Below, piece by piece: positions 19,605 through 28,711 of a stretch of 64,000 nt of DNA. The notes below the pieces were generated by a model. It made no database searches. It had not been told where the DNA came from and saw only the letters and a list, made by a program, of their open reading frames with translations. The stretch is from Lactobacillus sp. ESL0684 (lineage in GTDB: Bacteria > Bacillota > Bacilli > Lactobacillales > Lactobacillaceae): positions 1,717,001-1,781,000 of the forward strand of contig NZ_CP113941.1 of NCBI RefSeq assembly GCF_029392675.1, given 5' to 3'. Every line of letters starts with the position of its first letter. Position 1 is the first letter of the stretch. The position numbers were made by a program, and so were the translations under genes.

Positions 19605-20362
19605 TTTTTCACCTCTTGTTTTACCATCGTTTTAGTCAATAAGGCTGATGATAGCGGAACTGTCAATAACACACCAATCAGCGAATACAATACTACCAAA
19701 GCCTCATTAACGAACATCTTATCATTTACCACTTCACCAAAAGTATAATGTAGCCGAAAGTACCATAGAAATAATGAAAGAAAGCTACCAAACATCCCAA
19801 AAAGTATCGTATTCATCGCTGTTCCCAACACATCATTGCCAATTTTACTCCCACTAGCTAACAAATCGTCCTGACTAATCTGAGGATTATGCTTCTTAAT
19901 TTCTAATAGACCTGAACTTATAGAAACAGCTGCCTCAGCTACAGCTCCAAGTGCTGAAAACATTGCTACGGCTACGGAAATTAACGGATAACTCAATCCC
20001 GGCATCTGTGACAAGCCTACCAACATTTCACCGGCTTCTGGTCCCAGCCCTGCCGCTTGAGCTAGCCACTCACAGCCAAGAATTACAACGCTAACTAGCA
20101 AACAAACAATCAGCGATACATAAAACGAGTTCTTAGCAACTTGATAATCATGTGTTCCCAAAAAGATAATCGTAACTAATTTTAATGGTACAAAAATCAA
20201 AATTAGGAGGGGAATGCTAATCCCCCAAGATATCATAATTGCTACCAAGATTAGTAACATGGTATTGATTAAGACACTAAAAAAGCTACGAATACCGGTT
20301 TCTCCGCCAACTATGGTCATTAAAATTGCCAAAACAATCACTAAAGCAGTTAACGTACTCAA
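19601..20362 (-). CDS. YibE/F family membrane protein (second of pair)
   Basis: 253 residues with seven or so membrane helices. The motif GLSYPLISVAVAMFSALGAVAEAAVSISSG parallels the EATDIVSS region of the larger partner. It uses a TTG start overlapping the stop of the partner (TTGA), with GTGAGGGATGAAAA before it. YibE/F proteins are conserved in Firmicutes and have no established transport substrate. Confidence 0.8.
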   Translation of the reverse strand: MSTLTALVIVLAILMTIVGGETGIRSFFSVLINTMLLILVAIMISWGISIPLLILIFVPLKLVTIIFLGTHDYQVAKNSFYVSLIVCLLVSVVILGCEWLAQAAGLGPEAGEMLVGLSQMPGLSYPLISVAVAMFSALGAVAEAAVSISSGLLEIKKHNPQISQDDLLASGSKIGNDVLGTAMNTILFGMFGSFLSLFLWYFRLHYTFGEVVNDKMFVNEALVVLYSLIGVLLTVPLSSALLTKTMVKQEVKK

Positions 20363-21507
20363 TTTTCATCCCTCACTTTGCGTCTTTTTTCTTCTAAAAA
20401 CAGCAGACTACAGCCTGTTGCAAAGACAACAGTTAGAACTATGCCAATTGCGGAAATTACACTTTGCGTCGCCCCCAGTGATAAGGTAAAGCCAAAAGTT
20501 GACCCTAAGCTATTGTTATCACGTAAATAAATAATAGTCATCGGTAATGCTTCTGACATAAAAATTAAAACCAAAACATTAATTAGCGGTCCCATAATCT
20601 CTTGGCCAATTGTTCGTCCACTGTTGATCAACTGTCTAGCTGTTAAATCTTTTTTGGTTTCAACCAATTCAGATAAACTGGAAACTATGTCTGTTGCTTC
20701 ATCCATTACTGCACCCAAGATTCCTAATAGTGTTTGTGCTAGAAAAATTCCTCGTGGGTCTTGCGTCGCGTAATCGCCCATTTCATATTTAATCTCAGAC
20801 TCACCTGTTAGTTGCATTATTAAGTAACATAAAGCAAAAGAAACAAATGTCCCTAATAAAGTAGCCAACCACGTTGCCAGCATTTTACGATTTAATCCTT
20901 GCACGATTAATAAGCTGAAGAAGGAGAAGACAATATCGGCTAAACTAAATAATAAAATGATGTATGACCCATTCAGCTTCACGTCTAAAATAATGACTAA
21001 ATAAAAGATCAACCAACTCAGTGCCATCGAAACTACTAGGCCAATTGTCTGCCGACCCGCTACCACTACCATCAGGGCAACTGTCACGGTCAAGGACAGG
21101 ACTAACACCCAATCACGCTTTGGATTTTGGATAGCGGGATCATGATGCTTGATGTTAACAAAGATTCGCTGCCCCGCGCGATACTTTTGCGTTACCAATT
21201 GTGATGGATAGTAGAGATTAGTCGTCGTAAACTTTTCACCCTTGTGTTTACCAGATAAAACCTTTAGGTGCAGAATTTGCTTTCGAGTTTCATCTTTATT
21301 ACCGTAAACATCTGTACTTTTCTCTACCAAAGTATCCTTGATAGCGTGATCGGTAATAACAGCTACATCATCCTTATTATAAATATCAGTGGCTAAATAA
21401 GTACAGACAGTTAAAATAAGTCCAATTACTGCCACCATTAGTGCTAAAAAATAGCGCCGCCTAGTCTTTTTCAATTTGCTCATCCTAACTTGATATTCGC
21501 TTACCAT
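20359..21507 (-). CDS. YibE/F family membrane protein (first of pair)
   Basis: 382 residues. A membrane helix at about 17-38, an extracytoplasmic domain (about 45-130) and then seven or eight helices match the YibE/F domain, including GAVMDEATDIVSSLSEL. The start is uncertain: the ATG at 21507 has no clear ribosome site and a second ATG at 21483 has TTAGG almost touching it. First gene of a three-gene operon with its paralogue and an esterase. Confidence 0.8.
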   Translation of the reverse strand: MVSEYQVRMSKLKKTRRRYFLALMVAVIGLILTVCTYLATDIYNKDDVAVITDHAIKDTLVEKSTDVYGNKDETRKQILHLKVLSGKHKGEKFTTTNLYYPSQLVTQKYRAGQRIFVNIKHHDPAIQNPKRDWVLVLSLTVTVALMVVVAGRQTIGLVVSMALSWLIFYLVIILDVKLNGSYIILLFSLADIVFSFFSLLIVQGLNRKMLATWLATLLGTFVSFALCYLIMQLTGESEIKYEMGDYATQDPRGIFLAQTLLGILGAVMDEATDIVSSLSELVETKKDLTARQLINSGRTIGQEIMGPLINVLVLIFMSEALPMTIIYLRDNNSLGSTFGFTLSLGATQSVISAIGIVLTVVFATGCSLLFLEEKRRKVRDEN

Positions 21508-21537
21508 ATCATGATCTATTTTCGAGGCTAATTATGA

Positions 21538-21568
21538 TAAAAACGGCTTTTTAACTAAAAGTCGTTTC
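21538..21568 (-). terminator. Terminator of the MerR-like gene
   Basis: AAACGGCTTTTTA / TAAAAGTCGTTT inverted repeat just past the stop at 21574. Confidence 0.6.
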
Positions 21569-21573
21569 TACAT

Positions 21574-22338
21574 TTATATATTAATAAATCGTTGCCACCA
21601 ATGCTCTTTTTTTGGCTCCAATTGCATATCTGATAATGTACGATGGGAATTTGCCTCTTGTTTTTCAGCATTTTCCTTGGCTTTAGCCAAGATCTCCTCG
21701 TGCAATTGCGCACTCGACTTAGTTTGATCTTGCTTAACCTGTTGCCGTTTTTCTTCAATAGTTAATGGACGGTCTTCTGGCTCTTCTGTTTTCGTTGGAA
21801 CGGCATCTTCTTCATCAGTCACAATTCCTGAAATATCAGGTAATCCAGCAAAGTCATCAACTGTTTGGTCAGGCTCAGGTAATTGTTTCTGCTTAGCAAG
21901 TAAATCCTGATTTTGTTCTTCAATCCGACTAAGCTGCGTCTGTAAGTCTTTAATTGCCGCATTCTGCTGACTAATTGTTTGCTGCAGAGTATCAAGTACT
22001 TTAACTATTTCAGGAGAAGAAACTAAATCTTCTTGACCAGCTTCAGCCTTACGCGCTGGTGTCTTAGGTTCATCGCTTACCGCAAAGATTTGCCGGGCTG
22101 CTTCTTCCAATGTTAACCCATTATTCTTGGCCAATTGATGAAAATCATCTAAGTCTTGCACATCTTGCTTACTATATAAACGTGCCTTTTGCTTATTTCT
22201 AACGTAATAATCGGATTTACCCGTAATTCGCTCAACAATCAGTGAATACTTACGTAGCGTTGCGACACTGATTTGCAATTGCTTAGCCGTAGCAGCCGGT
22301 GCGGTTAGCTCTTCAAAATTATGCTTATTATCTGTCAT
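21574..22338 (-). CDS. MerR-like helix-turn-helix coiled-coil protein
   Basis: 254 residues. The N-terminal 75 residues look like a MerR-type winged helix (TAKQLQISVATLRKYSLIVE, then RLYSKQDVQDL). A coiled coil (about 120-165) and a charged low-complexity region follow, and it ends WWQRFINI, which could be a short membrane-touching amphipathic tail. The layout recalls RacA/RefB-like DNA-binding proteins or plasmid-derived regulators, but I do not recognise a specific family. It lies 26 bases past ddl and may be co-transcribed. Confidence 0.65.
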   Translation of the reverse strand: MTDNKHNFEELTAPAATAKQLQISVATLRKYSLIVERITGKSDYYVRNKQKARLYSKQDVQDLDDFHQLAKNNGLTLEEAARQIFAVSDEPKTPARKAEAGQEDLVSSPEIVKVLDTLQQTISQQNAAIKDLQTQLSRIEEQNQDLLAKQKQLPEPDQTVDDFAGLPDISGIVTDEEDAVPTKTEEPEDRPLTIEEKRQQVKQDQTKSSAQLHEEILAKAKENAEKQEANSHRTLSDMQLEPKKEHWWQRFINI

Positions 22339-22364
22339 TGCATGTTCTCCCCAGCATAAAATGA

Positions 22365-23450
22365 CTAATCGATTTTATGTAATAAAGTCTGCTTGTGGTC
22401 GTAATATTCTTGACCAGCTTCAATTAATTTAGTAATTAAGTCAGTATAAGAAATTCCCGCTTCTTCAAATAATTTAGGATACATACTAATATTGGTAAAG
22501 CCAGGCAAGGCATTTACTTCAGTTAAGACTATTGCTTGGTCGCTATCGCGCAAAGTGAAATCTACTCGAGCTAAGCCATTACATTCAGTTACTTGATAAA
22601 CCTTTAAGACGTTACTTCTGACTTCTTCAACGATTTCAGCAGGTAATTTAGCAGGTATTTGCAACTGGGTAGTTGAACTATCATCATACTTGTTAGCATA
22701 ACTATAGAAGTCGCCTTGAGCATTAATGATTTGACCTACTCCCGAAACGATTGGCTTGTCATTGCCCAGAACTGCTGTTTCAACTTCAGTACCATGAATG
22801 GTTTCTTCAACTAACACTTTGTCATCATATCTAAAAGCATCAGCTAACGCTTGTTCGTATTCAGCGGCATTAGTAACATGGTGTACACCGACCGAAGAAC
22901 CTTGATTAGCTGGCTTGACAAACAAGTCACCACCAAGCTGCTCGCTGACCTTGGCATAATCACGCTTAGCGTTATTTTGGTCATCATATTCAAACCGTTT
23001 AATCGAAATCCAATCAGCTACCTTGACCCCAACACGTTCAGCTAAAATCTTAGTAAACTCTTTGTCCATCGTCACTGCAGCTGACAAAACATCATCACCA
23101 ACAAACGGTTTATCTAACAGACGAAATAGCCCCTGTAAAGAGCCGTCTTCACCCAGATTACCATGAACAATCGGAAAGAAAACATCAATCTCAGGCAAAT
23201 TACCTAATTCACTCAAGTTAGCAAGATTGGCAATTTTGTGAGGAGTTTCAATCGTATATTTAGGATTATTTAGCACCTTGAAAGAATCTGCTTCACTCGC
23301 TAAATAGCCATCATTGGTCATCCAAATGGGATGCACATCATACTTATCTTGATCAATCGCGTTATAAATATTATGACCAGAATTGATTGAAACTTCGTAT
23401 TCGGAGGAATTTCCACCAAAAATTAGACCAACTTGTGTTTTCTTAACCAT
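22365..23450 (-). CDS. ddl: D-alanine--D-alanine ligase
   Basis: 361 residues, an ATP-grasp ligase making D-Ala-D-Ala for peptidoglycan. GGNSSEYEVS at the N-terminus, KPANQGSSVGV and the C-terminal EVNALPGFT are all present. The omega loop reads YANKYDD, so the residue that is Phe in D-Ala-D-Lac ligases of vancomycin-resistant lactobacilli is Tyr here; normal D-Ala-D-Ala synthesis is predicted. The start follows TAAGGGGC. Confidence 0.96.
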   Translation of the reverse strand: MVKKTQVGLIFGGNSSEYEVSINSGHNIYNAIDQDKYDVHPIWMTNDGYLASEADSFKVLNNPKYTIETPHKIANLANLSELGNLPEIDVFFPIVHGNLGEDGSLQGLFRLLDKPFVGDDVLSAAVTMDKEFTKILAERVGVKVADWISIKRFEYDDQNNAKRDYAKVSEQLGGDLFVKPANQGSSVGVHHVTNAAEYEQALADAFRYDDKVLVEETIHGTEVETAVLGNDKPIVSGVGQIINAQGDFYSYANKYDDSSTTQLQIPAKLPAEIVEEVRSNVLKVYQVTECNGLARVDFTLRDSDQAIVLTEVNALPGFTNISMYPKLFEEAGISYTDLITKLIEAGQEYYDHKQTLLHKID

Positions 23451-23542
23451 TGTTTTTGCCCCTTAATATCATTAATCTCCTTTATTATACGGCAATTGGT
23501 TAGTAAAACACGAAATTTAGTAGAATTTTATATTTTCACAAC

Positions 23543-23575
23543 AAAAAGACGACCTAATCTAGATCGCCTAAAAAT
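23543..23575 (-). terminator. Terminator of the small membrane protein at 23593
   Basis: The minus strand reads AGGCGATC-TAGATTA-GGTCGTCTTTTTG; the stem uses two G-U pairs. Confidence 0.65.
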
Positions 23576-23592
23576 GGATATTAATATATATT

Positions 23593-23946
23593 TTAATTAG
23601 TAGCAAGACAATAATCCACAAGCACAATGCAAACTAAATTTACCAAAATTATTAGTATCATTGGTAACAGCATGGTTTGCTGATAAGCGTAGTTATTTTC
23701 AGTAGTTAACGATATTAATAATACTAATGCCGGCATCTGCAATCTAAGACAATTAAGCACATCGCTACCCAGTTGCTTAGCTACTATTTCTTCCTTTAGC
23801 GGCAACCAGATAGTTTCTATCATTGAAACTAGAAAACTGCCAATTGCACAAATGGTATAGATATTTGATACCTTAGCTAACAATAAAATTGCCAAAACAG
23901 CAATGTAGATTACTTCTAATATTAGTCTTTTATTATTCGCTTTCAT
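23593..23946 (-). CDS. Four-helix hydrophobic membrane protein, unknown
   Basis: 117 residues from the ATG at 23946; an in-frame GTG at 23958 is an alternative, and neither has a strong ribosome site. Four hydrophobic segments are visible, with a polar loop (PLKEEIVAKQLGSD) after the second. Unrecognised. A terminator follows, which supports a real transcript. Confidence 0.5.
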   Translation of the reverse strand: MKANNKRLILEVIYIAVLAILLLAKVSNIYTICAIGSFLVSMIETIWLPLKEEIVAKQLGSDVLNCLRLQMPALVLLISLTTENNYAYQQTMLLPMILIILVNLVCIVLVDYCLATN

Positions 23947-24063
23947 TTGAAATCTCACTATGCTTAAACAATATCAAATCGCTAATTAAAATGGAAATCA
24001 TTTTCCTAACTATATTATGTATTATTTTCACATTAATGGCAAGCAAAGAATTAAAAAAACATG

Positions 24064-24094
24064 AAAAAAAGCAGTTCAAACGAACTGCTTTTAA
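24064..24094 (-). terminator. Terminator of the P-type ATPase gene
   Basis: AAAAGCAGTTC / GAACTGCTTTT stem, with a T run on the minus strand, about 20 bases past the stop. Confidence 0.85.
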
Positions 24095-24112
24095 ACACCA
24101 CTATTTTATTAA

Positions 24113-26866
24113 TTACCAAATTTTGATTTTAAAGAATTTCTTTAAACCCGATAAGATAAATGTTGGTAAAGCCGGTACAAAAATCACTAACAGATACAAC
24201 TGCCAGTTCAGGGCTGTTGTGCCCATAATAAATTGGAAGAATGGAATTACTGTTACTAAGAACGAACTAATTCCTGCAAACAAAACTGCGGCTATTAACC
24301 GTTTATTTTCAAAAGGATTCCGATCAAACAACGTTTTCGTACTACGAGCGTCAAAGATGTGCCACAATTGTCCATATACTAAAGTCAAGAAGGCAATTGT
24401 TTGCGACTCTTCACCGCTCATTCCTTGCCGGGCTGCCCATAAAAATGCGGCAAAGACTAGCACTCCCATGAAGAAGCCACGTATTAATACCCTTGACCAT
24501 ACATGATTGGCTAGGACAGACTCTTTAGGATCGCGCGGACTTTTTTGCATAATCCCCGCTTCTGGTACATCATATCCCAAACTAAAAGACGGCAAGGAAT
24601 CACTAATCATGTTAACCCACAAAACCATCAGAGCAGTTAAAGTTGGTGTCCCAACTGCCACCTGACCAATTGAATGATTGAAAAACAAGAAGCCTAATAA
24701 TATTGCCAATACTTCTGCCACATTAGTTGTTAATTCATGCCGAATAAAGTTCTTGATATTGCCATAAATTGTCCGACCACTTTTAACCGCAGATTCAATC
24801 GTAGTAAAGTTATCATCAAGCAAAATCAAATCAGCAGAATCTTTGGTAACTTCCGTGCCAGTAATCCCCATTGCGATTCCAATATCTGCTGCGCGCAGAG
24901 CTGGCGCATCATTGACACCGTCACCAGTCATTGCAGTAACTTGATTATGCTTTTGCAGTTGTTTAATAATCCGCTGTTTGTGCGCTGGTGAAACTCGCGC
25001 ATACACATTAGTTACTGGGACACGTTCAAAGAGTTCCTCATCAGTCATTTTCTCTAATTGAGCACCAGTGATAACTGGTGCATTTTTACTGCTAATAATT
25101 CCTAGATCGGCGGCAATCGCCCGAGCAGTATTCTCATGATCACCAGTAATCATTACTACTTCAATCTTAGCATCATGTAAATTCTTGATTGATGCCTTAA
25201 CTTCTTCACGTGGTGGATCAATAATTCCGGCAACGCCAGTAATCACCAATCCTGCTTCAAGTTCTTCAACGGGGGCATTTAAAGCCTCTTGTTCCGTAAC
25301 TTCCTTTTGCCCAACCGCTAATGTTCTTAAAGCCTCATCGGCAAATTCATTAACTGTTGCCAAAAAGTTTGTTTTAGCAGCTTCACTATCAACAACTTGA
25401 TCATTAAGCAAGACTGCATGAGCTTGCTTAACCATTACATCAGGTGCGCCCTTAGCGTAAACAATATAGCGATCTTGTTCTTTTACTACCACACTCATCA
25501 TCTTACGACTGCTGCTAAAGGGTAAAGTGCGGACAATTTCATTATCTTTTAGCAAATCTGCTCGATCAATATGGGCCTTTTTACCCAAAACAGTTAAAGC
25601 TACCTCAGTTGGGGCACCAACAGGAACGTGTTCACCCTGTTCATTGGTTTCAATAGTTGACGTATTGCACAAGACTGCGCCTTTTAAAAAGGCTTGATCA
25701 CTATGTTCGTTGGCATTTTGGCTATGAATCTCACCTTCAGGTTTATAGCCTAGTCCATCAACTTGATAATATTGACCATTGGCGTAATATTGCACCACTG
25801 TCATTTCATTCTTCGTTAATGTCCCCGTTTTGTCAGAGCAAATATAAGACGTAACTCCCAAAGTTTCTGCACTATTTAGCGATTTAATCAGGCCATTATT
25901 CTTTGCCATCTTACGCGCACCAATTGTCAATACAATTGACAACACCGCTGGCAAGGCATCTGGAACAGACGCCACAGCTAACGCGAGGGCTGTTGATAAA
26001 ACGGTCGCAAATGCCGCAACGTTCATAGTTTTCGTTTTAATCATAATCATGATAAAAGTGAAAACTACCAAAATCGCTGCCATAATCATCATAACCTTAG
26101 TTAGGTCTTTGACTGTATCTTGCAGCGGTGAAGGCTTATCTTCAACCTCTTCAATCATTTGGGCGATATTACCAAGTTCAGTTTCACTACCAACTGCCAC
26201 AACTACGCCTAGCCCATGACCGTTAGTAACCGTTGAACCTGAAAAGCCCATATTATTGCGATCAGCTACTTCAACTTCATCTTCGATGGCCGCAGTTTGC
26301 TTCTCAATTGCATCTGCCTCACCCGTTAAGTGTGACTCAATTACTTGCAGTTCGCTAACTTCTAGCCAACGGACATCCGCTTCAACAAAGTCCCCAACTT
26401 GACTGCTAATCACATCACCAACAACTAATTCATGAGCAGGAATACTTTGCCACTTACCATCACGCAAGACATTAGTATACCGATTATTCATCTCTTTCAA
26501 GGCATTCAGACTTTTACGCGCACTAACTTCTTGCCAAAAGCCCAAAATCGCATTGACCATGATTAAGATGAAAATTGCAGCAGCTTCATAGAGGGATTCT
26601 TGGCCACTTCTTATTTGTCCTTGAACCTTAATCTTGTAGTAGGCACTCAATAATGAGAGTATGACTGCACCGATTAAAACAATGATAATTGGTTCTTTAA
26701 AACTTTTAAGAAGAATTTTCCAATAGGGATCTTCGCGTTTTTCAGGTAACTTATTCTCACCAAATTTGGCTCTTTGTTCTGTTACCTGACTGGCAGTCAG
26801 CCCGCTCTCTAAATTGACTTTGAATTGTTCAATAATTTCTGCTTTACTCTTTTGATAGAAATTCAT
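24113..26866 (-). CDS. P-type cation ATPase, Ca2+ (PMR1/SERCA-like) type
   Basis: 917 residues from the ATG at 26866, which has AAAGGACG upstream; the longer open frame reads into the leader. Phosphorylation motif DKTGTLTKN, hinge TGDGVNDAPALRAADIG, actuator LTGEAD and about ten membrane helices are present. M5 and M6 keep the SERCA-like cation ligands (NVAE, NMISD). M4 reads VPDALPAV, with Asp where Ca2+ pumps usually have Glu, so the ion (Ca2+ or Mn2+) is uncertain. N-terminal cation-ATPase domain at about residues 1-70. The leader contains a GCTCAC...GTGAGC hairpin. Confidence 0.9.
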   Translation of the reverse strand: MNFYQKSKAEIIEQFKVNLESGLTASQVTEQRAKFGENKLPEKREDPYWKILLKSFKEPIIIVLIGAVILSLLSAYYKIKVQGQIRSGQESLYEAAAIFILIMVNAILGFWQEVSARKSLNALKEMNNRYTNVLRDGKWQSIPAHELVVGDVISSQVGDFVEADVRWLEVSELQVIESHLTGEADAIEKQTAAIEDEVEVADRNNMGFSGSTVTNGHGLGVVVAVGSETELGNIAQMIEEVEDKPSPLQDTVKDLTKVMMIMAAILVVFTFIMIMIKTKTMNVAAFATVLSTALALAVASVPDALPAVLSIVLTIGARKMAKNNGLIKSLNSAETLGVTSYICSDKTGTLTKNEMTVVQYYANGQYYQVDGLGYKPEGEIHSQNANEHSDQAFLKGAVLCNTSTIETNEQGEHVPVGAPTEVALTVLGKKAHIDRADLLKDNEIVRTLPFSSSRKMMSVVVKEQDRYIVYAKGAPDVMVKQAHAVLLNDQVVDSEAAKTNFLATVNEFADEALRTLAVGQKEVTEQEALNAPVEELEAGLVITGVAGIIDPPREEVKASIKNLHDAKIEVVMITGDHENTARAIAADLGIISSKNAPVITGAQLEKMTDEELFERVPVTNVYARVSPAHKQRIIKQLQKHNQVTAMTGDGVNDAPALRAADIGIAMGITGTEVTKDSADLILLDDNFTTIESAVKSGRTIYGNIKNFIRHELTTNVAEVLAILLGFLFFNHSIGQVAVGTPTLTALMVLWVNMISDSLPSFSLGYDVPEAGIMQKSPRDPKESVLANHVWSRVLIRGFFMGVLVFAAFLWAARQGMSGEESQTIAFLTLVYGQLWHIFDARSTKTLFDRNPFENKRLIAAVLFAGISSFLVTVIPFFQFIMGTTALNWQLYLLVIFVPALPTFILSGLKKFFKIKIW

Positions 26867-27168
26867 TGGCCGTCCTTTCTTAAATAAAGGAAAAAGCGCG
26901 GCTAACAAAATTTTGCTCACCCTCAAAAGCACATCTTGTGAGCCAATACTTTAACCTAAAAATTACATTTTTCTGATATTAAAATATGGCTATCTAGCAC
27001 TAGCTTACTTGAGCTACTTACTTTTTGCAAGTAATATACTTGACAGCAAATAATTTTGAACTAAACTTTATTGCTTTAATAAAAACAATAGTTATTTTTT
27101 ATTAAAGTTTTGCTTTTATCTATAAAAAAATCATGCAAACTATAGTAATATAGATTATCATCGAGAAA

Positions 27169-28167
27169 GTGACGAAGACGAATAGCATGCCATCTAAAAA
27201 ACTAATACTGATCTCAACATTGCTTGTCTGCTTTTGTGCGACTAAGACTACCTTTGCCGCAGACTTAAGTCCCACTGAAGCCAGTCAAGTAGAGCAATAT
27301 CAAGCTGAGTACACTACTTTACGTAAAACCGAATACAATATCCATAATCTTTATGCAACTAAGCCAAAGTTAAAGCGTAAATTTAATGCTGGTAGTTTGG
27401 CTCCTGCTTATATTAATGATCAAATAGCCTATATCAATTATTATCGGGGACTTTTTGGTCTGAATCCAATTACTAAGAATAAGCAAAGTAATCAAAATGC
27501 TCAAAAGACTGCTGCTGTTATGGCAGCAATTAATGCCAATCCTTTTATCAACCAACATGGTCTTCCTTATGAGAAAAGGCCCAAGAATATTACTAAGACC
27601 ACTTGGAAAACTGCTCAGGATACTTCTCAAAAAGCCAATCTAAACTTTAATGCTAGTAATCAAAGTGCAGGAGAGGTCATTAGTGATTTAGTAACTGATC
27701 GCCACAACCTAACCGGCAATGATACTGGACATCGTGCTTGGATCTTATCGACTAGACTTACATCAACAGGAGTTGGCGCCGCTTACGGTACTAACGGCTA
27801 TCGCTATTCAGTCCAAAAAGTCTTGAATCCAAAAGATATTTTTCGTCCTGCTAGTAAAAAAATGGTAGTCTACCCCAATAATGGAGTCTTTCCAATTGAA
27901 CTGTTGCAGGGCAATATTGCCTGGTCAATTTACTTTTCTGATCAAACAATCAAGCATACTCCCAAAATCATTATTACAGATCTTGATACTCAGCAATCTG
28001 TACAAGCGACACAAGTAAAAAATTATCATGATATTGGATATGGCAACTTTCAAACAATTATTACTTATTCGCCAGGTTCACTGCCATTAATCACAGGTCA
28101 TGAATATCGAGTTGATATTCAAGGCATTTATCAGTACCAATTTAAATTATTTAATCAAGCACAATAA
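27169..28167 (+). CDS. Secreted CAP (SCP-like) domain protein
   Basis: 332 residues if read from the GTG at 27169; the ATG at 27187 is an equally weak alternative. A signal peptide ends near TFAA. Residues about 85-225 form a CAP domain: NAQKTAAVMAAI with N-FINQHGLP, and the later GHRAWIL-STGVGAAYG. The C-terminal 100 residues are an extra beta-rich domain. Secreted CAP proteins of lactobacilli are envelope-associated with unproven chemistry. Monocistronic, ending in a bidirectional terminator. Confidence 0.8.
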   Translation: MTKTNSMPSKKLILISTLLVCFCATKTTFAADLSPTEASQVEQYQAEYTTLRKTEYNIHNLYATKPKLKRKFNAGSLAPAYINDQIAYINYYRGLFGLNPITKNKQSNQNAQKTAAVMAAINANPFINQHGLPYEKRPKNITKTTWKTAQDTSQKANLNFNASNQSAGEVISDLVTDRHNLTGNDTGHRAWILSTRLTSTGVGAAYGTNGYRYSVQKVLNPKDIFRPASKKMVVYPNNGVFPIELLQGNIAWSIYFSDQTIKHTPKIIITDLDTQQSVQATQVKNYHDIGYGNFQTIITYSPGSLPLITGHEYRVDIQGIYQYQFKLFNQAQ

Positions 28168-28200
28168 AAGACAGGAGGGTATCTCCTGTCTTTTATATTT
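28168..28200. terminator. Bidirectional terminator
   Basis: AAAAGACAGGAG-GGTA-TCTCCTGTCTTTTAT and a T run; shared by the CAP gene and the convergent GNAT gene. Confidence 0.9.
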
Positions 28201-28201
28201 T

Positions 28202-28690
28202 TTAAAATTGTTTACCCAAAATATCTACATCAAGCACTTGCTCACCCATATCAGCTACACATGGCAAATGACCATAAACCTGATAGCCAGCAGCTTTAAA
28301 TAAAGCCTGACTTGGCAAGTTATTAGTAAATATATAAGCCAAAATTGTATGAATTTCTAATTTCTTTACTTGTTCTGTAACAAATTGTAATGCTCGTGTA
28401 CCTAATCCATGATGTTGCCAATCGCGATCAATATAAACACTAATTTCAACCGTAGCATGGTAGGCAGCGCGCCTATAAAAAGGGGTTAAACTAAGCCACC
28501 CTGCCTTATGTTTGTCAACTTGGATTATCCAAATCGGATGTTGAGCATCTCGAGCAGCAAACCAATCTTGTCTTTGTGCTACTGTCACCGGACTTAAATC
28601 AGCCGTTACACTCTTACTCGCAATATTTTGATTGTATATTTCCACAATAAACCGCAAGTCTGTATCTTTTGCCTTAATAAATTCTATCAT
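28202..28690 (-). CDS. GNAT N-acetyltransferase, phosphinothricin-acetyltransferase-like
   Basis: 162 residues. EISVYIDRDWQHHGLGTRAL is the acetyl-CoA binding motif A with the Q/RxxGxG/A core, and the N-terminal IVEIYNQNIASKSVTAD resembles the Pat/YncA subgroup. It probably acetylates an amino group of a small molecule or toxic amino acid analogue. GGGGTAAAG precedes the start. Cytoplasmic. Confidence 0.85.
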   Translation of the reverse strand: MIEFIKAKDTDLRFIVEIYNQNIASKSVTADLSPVTVAQRQDWFAARDAQHPIWIIQVDKHKAGWLSLTPFYRRAAYHATVEISVYIDRDWQHHGLGTRALQFVTEQVKKLEIHTILAYIFTNNLPSQALFKAAGYQVYGHLPCVADMGEQVLDVDILGKQF

Positions 28691-28711
28691 CGGCTTTACC
28701 CCAGTAACTAA

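Noticed and set aside
23991-24506. Plus-strand frame beginning MEIIFLTILCIIFTLMAS, hydrophobic then basic
   Set aside because: It lacks a ribosome site and runs on for 400 bases antisense to the P-type ATPase, so it is a shadow.
26870-26960. Manganese riboswitch before the P-type ATPase
   Set aside because: The conserved yybP-ykoY core sequences are absent.
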